In this document: piece by piece, positions 5,179-8,630 of the stretch | Layout of the letters: every line of letters begins with the position of its first letter | Numbering within the stretch: position 1 is the stretch's first letter | Origin: an uncultured Thermoleophilia bacterium | Lineage (GTDB): Bacteria; Actinomycetota; Thermoleophilia; Gaiellales; F1-60-MAGs149 | DNA: 8,630 bases | Assembly: GCA_902806305.1 (NCBI GenBank) | Contig: CADCWC010000165.1 | Span: 1 to 8,630, forward strand | Direction of reading: 5' to 3' | The notes under the pieces: model-generated | What the model saw: only the letters and a program-made list of their open reading frames with translations | Database searches by the model: none | Told to the model about the DNA's origin: nothing | Program-made: the position numbers and the translations under genes

Positions 5179-5972
5179 GCCCGTCGGAGCGCCACAACGT
5201 CACCGTGCACGGCCCCGCCGACGGCCAGCCGATGATGTTCGCGCACGGCTTCGGGTGCGACCAGGCCATGTGGCGGTTCGTCTGGCCCGCCTTCAGCGAC
5301 GAGTACCGCGTCGTCCTGTTCGACCACGTCGGGTACGGCGGCTCGGACGCCGCCGCCTTCGACCGGCACCGCCACGCCACGCTGGACGGCTACGCGGCGG
5401 ACGTCCTCGCGATCTGCGACGAGCTCGCCCTCGACGACGTCGTCTTCGTCGGCCACTCGGTCAGCGCGATGATCGGGGTGCTCGCCGCGGCGGCGCGGCC
5501 CGAGCGGTTCGCCAGGCTGGTCCTCGTCGGGCCGTCGCCGAGGTACCTCGACGACGAGGGCTACGTCGGCGGCTTCTCCGAGGAGGACATCGCGGACCTG
5601 CTCGAGTCGCTCGAGAGCAACTACCTGGGGTGGTCGAGCACAATGGCGCCCGTCATCATGGGCAACCCGGAGCGGCCGGAGCTCGCCCGGGAGCTCACGA
5701 ACTCCTTCTGCCGGACGGACCCGGAGATCGCCGCCGCGTTCGCGCGCGCGACGTTCCTGGCCGACAACCGCCAGGACCTCGAGCGCGTGCGCACGCCGGC
5801 GCTCGTGCTGCAGGCCTCGGACGACGCGATCGCGCCACGGCCCGTGGGCGAGTTCGTCCACGACCGGCTTCCGGACAGCCGCCTCGTGCTCCTGAGCGCC
5901 ACCGGGCACTGCCCCAACCTGAGCGCGCCGGAGGAGACGGTCGCCGCCATCAAGACATACCTGGCGCGATGA
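5175..5972 (+). CDS. rsbQ: RsbQ-like alpha/beta hydrolase, stress-signalling partner of RsbP
   Basis: The 265-residue product closely resembles Bacillus subtilis RsbQ along its whole length, as recalled. Shared stretches include FAHGFGCDQAMW (22-33), LFDHVGYGGSD (48-58), TLDGYAADVL (69-78), FVGHSVSAMIG (91-101), VGPSPRYLDDEGYVGGF (118-134), SNYLGW (148-153) and FCRTDPEIA (178-186). The catalytic triad is intact: Ser95 in GHSVS, Asp216 or Asp217 in SDDAIAP and His245 in GHCP. In B. subtilis RsbQ is needed for RsbP to respond to energy stress, and it contacts the PAS domain and is thought to act on a small hydrophobic compound; the fold is shared with plant KAI2/D14 receptors. GTG 5175 overlaps the STAS stop (GTGA), and the stop overlaps the rsbP ATG (ATGA), implying coupled translation. 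Cytoplasmic. The natural ligand is unknown. Confidence 0.92.
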   Translation: MSPSERHNVTVHGPADGQPMMFAHGFGCDQAMWRFVWPAFSDEYRVVLFDHVGYGGSDAAAFDRHRHATLDGYAADVLAICDELALDDVVFVGHSVSAMIGVLAAAARPERFARLVLVGPSPRYLDDEGYVGGFSEEDIADLLESLESNYLGWSSTMAPVIMGNPERPELARELTNSFCRTDPEIAAAFARATFLADNRQDLERVRTPALVLQASDDAIAPRPVGEFVHDRLPDSRLVLLSATGHCPNLSAPEETVAAIKTYLAR

Positions 5973-7114
5973 CCATCCCCGCGGCACTGCTGGACGAGTC
6001 GGCCGAGGACCTGTTCGAGACAGCGCCCTGCGGCTACCTGACGACCGCCGTCGACGGCAGGTTCCTCCGCGTCAACCGCACGTTCGAGGAGATGGCCGGC
6101 CGCGAACGGGAGGACCTCCTCGGCAAGCGCCGCTTCCAGGACCTGCTGACGGTGGGCGGCCGGATCTACCACGAGACGCACCTGGCGCCGCTGCTGCGGA
6201 TGCAGGGGTCGGTGCGCGAGATCGCCGTCGACCTCGTCCGCCCGGACGGAAGCAGGCTGCCGGCGCTCGTCAACTCGGTCCTGCGCTACGACGAGGCGGG
6301 CCGGCCGGCCGTGATCCGCACGACCGTCTTCGACGCCACGGACCGTCGTCGCTACGAGCAGGAGCTGCTGCACGCGCGGCGACGCGAGCAGGAGGTGGCG
6401 CTGGAGCTGCAGCGCAGCCTCCTGGCCGGCGCGCTCACCGAGGGCGAAGGGCTCGAGCTCGGCGTCGCCTACCACCCCGCCGACAAGGGGCTCGAGGTCG
6501 GGGGCGACTGGTATGACGCGTTCTGGCTCGTGCCGGAGGAGACGATCGCCGTCGTCGTCGGGGACGTCGTCGGGCGCGGGCTCGCCGCCGCGGCGACCAT
6601 GGGCCAGCTGCGCAGCGCCCTGCGCGCGCTGGCGTCGACCGGCTTCGAGCCGGGCGCCCTGCTCGAGGCGCTGTCGGAGTTCTCCCGTCGGCACGAGCTC
6701 GGCCAGATGGCCACGGTCGCGTACGCGGAGATCGACGTCCGGCTGGGTCTCATGCGCTACGCCTGCGCGGGCCATCCGCCTCCGGTCGTCGTCGAGCCGG
6801 CCAAGCCGGCGCGGCTCGCGTCCGACGGCCGTTCCCCGCCGCTCGACGCCTACAGCTTCTGGACCGACCGGCCGGACGCCTCCCTCCAGCTGCCCCCGGG
6901 CGGCATGGTCGTGTTCTACAGCGACGGCCTCATCGAGCGAAGCGACCGCCCCCTGCAGGCGGGGCTGGACGAGCTGCTGGCGAGCGTCGACGAGCTCCGC
7001 GACGCGCGGCCCGACACGGTCGCGTCATCGCTCGCGCAGGCGGCCGCCGGCACGACGGGCAGCCCGGACGACGTGTGCGTGCTGGCGCTGCGGCGGCGGC
7101 CGGCACGCACCTGA
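5969..7114 (+). CDS. rsbP: RsbP-like PAS-PP2C serine phosphatase
   Basis: The product has 381 residues, close to the roughly 400 of B. subtilis RsbP, with the same domain order. A PAS domain occupies about 10-125 (APCGYLTTAVDGRFLRVNRT, 19-38; a second half with VDLVRPDGSRLPALV, 87-101). A charged helical linker, probably a coiled coil, spans about 125-155. A PP2C/SpoIIE-type phosphatase domain fills about 160-377. The metal-binding aspartates are all present: Asp180 in GGDWYD, Asp199 in VGDVVGRG, Asp319 in YSDG and Asp367 in SPDDV. The expected substrate is the phosphoserine of the STAS antagonist two genes upstream, with the PAS domain receiving input together with the RsbQ-like hydrolase. 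The ATG overlaps the rsbQ stop by four bases. The PAS ligand cannot be predicted. Cytoplasmic; no membrane helix. A more generic RsbU-like phosphatase is the alternative, but adjacency to rsbQ favours RsbP. Confidence 0.92.
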   Translation: MTIPAALLDESAEDLFETAPCGYLTTAVDGRFLRVNRTFEEMAGREREDLLGKRRFQDLLTVGGRIYHETHLAPLLRMQGSVREIAVDLVRPDGSRLPALVNSVLRYDEAGRPAVIRTTVFDATDRRRYEQELLHARRREQEVALELQRSLLAGALTEGEGLELGVAYHPADKGLEVGGDWYDAFWLVPEETIAVVVGDVVGRGLAAAATMGQLRSALRALASTGFEPGALLEALSEFSRRHELGQMATVAYAEIDVRLGLMRYACAGHPPPVVVEPAKPARLASDGRSPPLDAYSFWTDRPDASLQLPPGGMVVFYSDGLIERSDRPLQAGLDELLASVDELRDARPDTVASSLAQAAAGTTGSPDDVCVLALRRRPART

Positions 7115-7145
7115 GCCTCACCCGTCTCCCCGCGTCGCCGACCGC

Positions 7146-7161
7146 CGGCCGCCCGTGGCCG
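7146..7161. terminator. Weak hairpin between convergent rsbP and secreted-protein genes
   Basis: CGGCC (7146-7150) and GGCCG (7157-7161) pair around a 6-base loop in the 52-base gap between two converging genes. The stem is only five pairs and no T-run follows on either strand. Confidence 0.2.
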
Positions 7162-7166
7162 CCTCG

Positions 7167-7607
7167 TCAGCGGATGACCGCGCCTCTGGGTGACACGAGC
7201 AGCCAGGTGCCGCCGAAGCCGACGACGTTCTGGCAGAAGATCTGGCCCGGGCGCCGTTCGCGGACGTAGTAGTAGAGCGGCCGGCCGCGGTACGTGACCT
7301 GCCGCGTGCCGTCGCGCCGGCCCGTCGTGCCGAGCAGCGCGCCGCGGACGCCGCGCCCCGCCCGGGGCCGCTGCTCGGTCAGCAGCGGCGGCCAGGCGCG
7401 AGCGCAGGCGCCGTAGCAGCGCGAGCGTCCGCGGCCGTCGCGGGTGAACGCGTAGAGCGTCAGCCCCTTGCGGTCGACGACGATCCGGCCATACGACGAG
7501 GACCGGGCCTGGACGGTGGGTTCGGCGGCCGCCGCGGCCGGGGCGGGCGGCACGAGTCCGGCGAAGGTGGCGAGGGCGGCGACGAGCAGGCAGCACCGGC
7601 GTCTCAT
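7167..7607 (-). CDS. Small secreted protein with Yx(FWY)xxD motif (COG4315-like)
   Basis: The 146-residue product has a signal peptide: MRRR, a hydrophobic core to about residue 22 and an Ala-rich cleavage region near residues 25-28. No lipobox cysteine follows, unlike many lipoprotein members. The mature part shows the family pattern: GRIVVDRKGLTLYAFTRD with Tyr52, Phe54 and Asp57 as the YxFxxD motif, then SRCYGACARAWPPLL (62-76) with Cys64 and Cys68. A second, degenerate copy, LYYYVRE (111-117), precedes Cys125 and a C-terminal segment ending VSPRGAVIR. Related proteins are described only as secreted or lipid-anchored proteins of unknown function. The ATG at 7607 has GGAG (7617-7614) six bases upstream. 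The gene converges on rsbP and diverges from the membrane-protein gene, so it is probably its own transcription unit. Confidence 0.82.
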   Translation of the reverse strand: MRRRCCLLVAALATFAGLVPPAPAAAAAEPTVQARSSSYGRIVVDRKGLTLYAFTRDGRGRSRCYGACARAWPPLLTEQRPRAGRGVRGALLGTTGRRDGTRQVTYRGRPLYYYVRERRPGQIFCQNVVGFGGTWLLVSPRGAVIR

Positions 7608-7668
7608 GGAGGACTCCGTGGTCGGTATGGCGGGTCACGAGGAGTCTCCGAGCGACGCGACGCCGTTA

Positions 7669-7690
7669 CGCCGGGACAGGTCGCCCGGCG
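7669..7690. repeat. 7-bp inverted repeat in a divergent intergenic region
   Basis: CGCCGGG (7669-7675) and CCCGGCG (7684-7690) are perfect complements around an 8-base loop, roughly midway between two divergent genes (7608-7751). It could be an operator or a leader hairpin of the secreted-protein transcript. In DNA this GC-rich such repeats also arise by chance. Confidence 0.3.
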
Positions 7691-7736
7691 CGAGGAGGTG
7701 CGCGCGAACCGCCGCGGCAGGCGAGTCCCGACGGCA

Positions 7737-7751
7737 TACGATCATGCGTGC
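7737..7751 (+). promoter_or_regulatory. Possible -10 element before the membrane-protein gene
   Basis: TACGAT (7737-7742) is a full TAnnnT match ending nine bases before GTG 7752. The overlapping GATCAT (7740-7745) ends exactly six bases before it, the same hexamer and spacing as before the methyltransferase gene. No SD is seen and no -35 box is clear. Confidence 0.3.
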
Positions 7752-8630
7752 GTGTCGCGTGCCGCCCGCCTGACGTTGACGGTCCTGGCGGCGGTGCTGG
7801 CGCTCGGCGGGCTCACGGCGAGCTACGTGAAGCTCGAGCTGGCCGAGCCCGACGCCTTCGCCGACCGCTCCCTCGACGCGCTGCGGTCGGATGCGGTCAA
7901 GTCGGTGATCGCCGAGCAGATCGTCGTGACGCTGCTCGAGCGCCGGTCCCCCGACCTGGTCGCCACGAGGCCGCTCGTGATCACGGCGGTGGAGGCCGTC
8001 GTCGACACGCGCCAGTTCTCGCGCGTGATGCGCCAGGGCGTCGTGATCGCGCACGGTGTGCTGCTGCGCGGCGACCGTGACGTGCGGGTCGAGCTGACCG
8101 ACATCCGCGAGGTGCTGGTGCCCGCCCTGGAGACCGCGTCGCCGGACCTCGCCCGGCAGATCCCGACCGACATCAGGCCGCAGATCGCCGAGATCCGGGG
8201 AAGCGACGCCGCCACCGGGGCGATCCGCCTCTTCGACAGCGCATCCCTGGCCGCCGTCCCGATGCTCGTCGCGGCGCTGGCGGCTGCCGCGGCGGCGGTG
8301 GCGCTCGCGGGCGACCGCCGGCAGGCCCTGCAGACGGCCGGCATCGCGGTCGCGGTCAGCATGGGCGTCGGGCTGCTCGCCCTCGCCGCGCTGCGCCACC
8401 AGGTGCTGGCCCACGCCGGCGACGTCGGGATCCTTCCCCCGGACGCCGCCCGCGCCGCGGCGCGCGCGGCGCAGCAGGCGCTGGCCGGCGACCTGCAGCG
8501 CTGGCTGACGGTCGCGGGCGTCGGGGGACTCGCCGTCTGGGCGGCTGCCGCGCTCGCCGAGACGCGCCTGGACCGCCGAGCGGGCGCGCACGCCGTCGCG
8601 GAGCTGCTCGCGGGAGGCCGACCGTCCGGC
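7752..8630 (+). CDS. Four-helix membrane protein of unknown function, 3' end outside window
   Basis: The frame is open from GTG 7752 to the last base, giving 293 residues without a stop. The N-terminal segment at about 7-27 is a membrane helix or signal anchor (LTLTVLAAVLALGGLTASYV). Residues about 28-165 are a mainly helical, charged region (DAFADRSLDALRSDAVKSVI at 34-53, IPTDIRPQIAEIRG at 137-150) predicted to lie outside the membrane. Three further helices follow at about 168-187, 193-214 and 250-270. Arginines between helices two and three (GDRRQ) and after helix four (TRLDRR) put those parts in the cytoplasm and agree with an N-in topology. The overall plan resembles uncharacterised actinobacterial integral membrane proteins with one leading helix, an extracytoplasmic domain and C-terminal helices; I know no assigned function. 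Four-residue starts in other frames at 7744 and 7748 are not extended by this composition. Confidence 0.75.
   Translation, partial: MSRAARLTLTVLAAVLALGGLTASYVKLELAEPDAFADRSLDALRSDAVKSVIAEQIVVTLLERRSPDLVATRPLVITAVEAVVDTRQFSRVMRQGVVIAHGVLLRGDRDVRVELTDIREVLVPALETASPDLARQIPTDIRPQIAEIRGSDAATGAIRLFDSASLAAVPMLVAALAAAAAAVALAGDRRQALQTAGIAVAVSMGVGLLALAALRHQVLAHAGDVGILPPDAARAAARAAQQALAGDLQRWLTVAGVGGLAVWAAAALAETRLDRRAGAHAVAELLAGGRPSG

Noticed and set aside
5255..5968. N-terminal extension of the rsbP frame back to 5255.
   Set aside because: It runs inside rsbQ in another frame with an Arg-rich composition, and ATG 5969 with its 4-base overlap and the PAS domain start is clearly right.
7748..8080. A 110-residue plus-strand frame starting at GTG 7748.
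   Set aside because: It overlaps the membrane-protein gene in another frame and gives a low-complexity Arg/Ala product.
7635..8591. A 318-residue minus-strand open frame over the membrane-protein gene.
   Set aside because: Its composition is Arg/Gly/His/Asp-rich without domains, while the plus-strand frame gives four well-formed membrane helices.
1..8630. CRISPR arrays, tRNA or rRNA genes, insertion sequences, toxin-antitoxin or phage-defence genes.
   Set aside because: No spaced repeats, cloverleaf, transposase or defence-domain signatures were seen on either strand.

Overview
The window is very GC-rich, with G or C at almost every third codon position, frequent GTG starts, short intergenic gaps and several starts that lack a Shine-Dalgarno (SD) sequence. 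Together with the gene families present (a large LuxR regulator, an RsbQ/RsbP pair, a Yx(FWY)xxD secreted protein, a DipZ-C-like thioredoxin), this points to a chromosomal segment of a high-GC actinomycete. A deep-branching group such as Thermoleophilia/Solirubrobacterales would fit, but that placement is inference. No rRNA, tRNA, CRISPR array, insertion sequence or phage gene was seen.

Layout. (1) 1-372: the C-terminal end of a LuxR-family regulator cut by the window edge. (2) 467-1321: a short-chain dehydrogenase/reductase whose catalytic tyrosine position holds leucine. (3) 1383-1955 and 2087-2587: two tandem VOC (glyoxalase-fold) paralogues, each with a strong SD, followed by a small coupled reading frame (2584-2841) that meets the next gene tail to tail. 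(4) 2866-3807 on the minus strand: a thioredoxin-fold protein with a DipZ-type C-terminal domain and CVNW in place of CxxC. It is divergent from (5) 3936-4748, a class I SAM-dependent methyltransferase. (6) 4840-7114: three genes with 4-base stop/start overlaps encoding a STAS anti-sigma-factor antagonist, an RsbQ-like alpha/beta hydrolase and an RsbP-like PAS-PP2C phosphatase. (7) 7167-7607 minus: a small secreted protein with a YxFxxD motif. (8) 7752 to the right edge: a four-helix membrane protein, truncated by the window.

The best-supported functional unit is (6), which looks like a compact energy/environmental stress input module of the Bacillus sigma-B type. By analogy, the hydrolase (RsbQ) licenses or signals to the PAS domain of the phosphatase (RsbP). 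The phosphatase then dephosphorylates a STAS antagonist at a serine, so that the antagonist can capture an anti-sigma kinase. Here the antagonist is in the same transcription unit as its presumed phosphatase, while the kinase (RsbW type) and sigma factor are not in the window.

Two start types alternate. The VOC genes, the thioredoxin gene and the secreted-protein gene have clear SD sequences. The SDR, methyltransferase, STAS and membrane-protein genes have none, and each carries a -10-like hexamer (xAnnnT) exactly six bases before the start codon, as expected for leaderless transcripts. No gene-free stretch exceeds about 150 bases.
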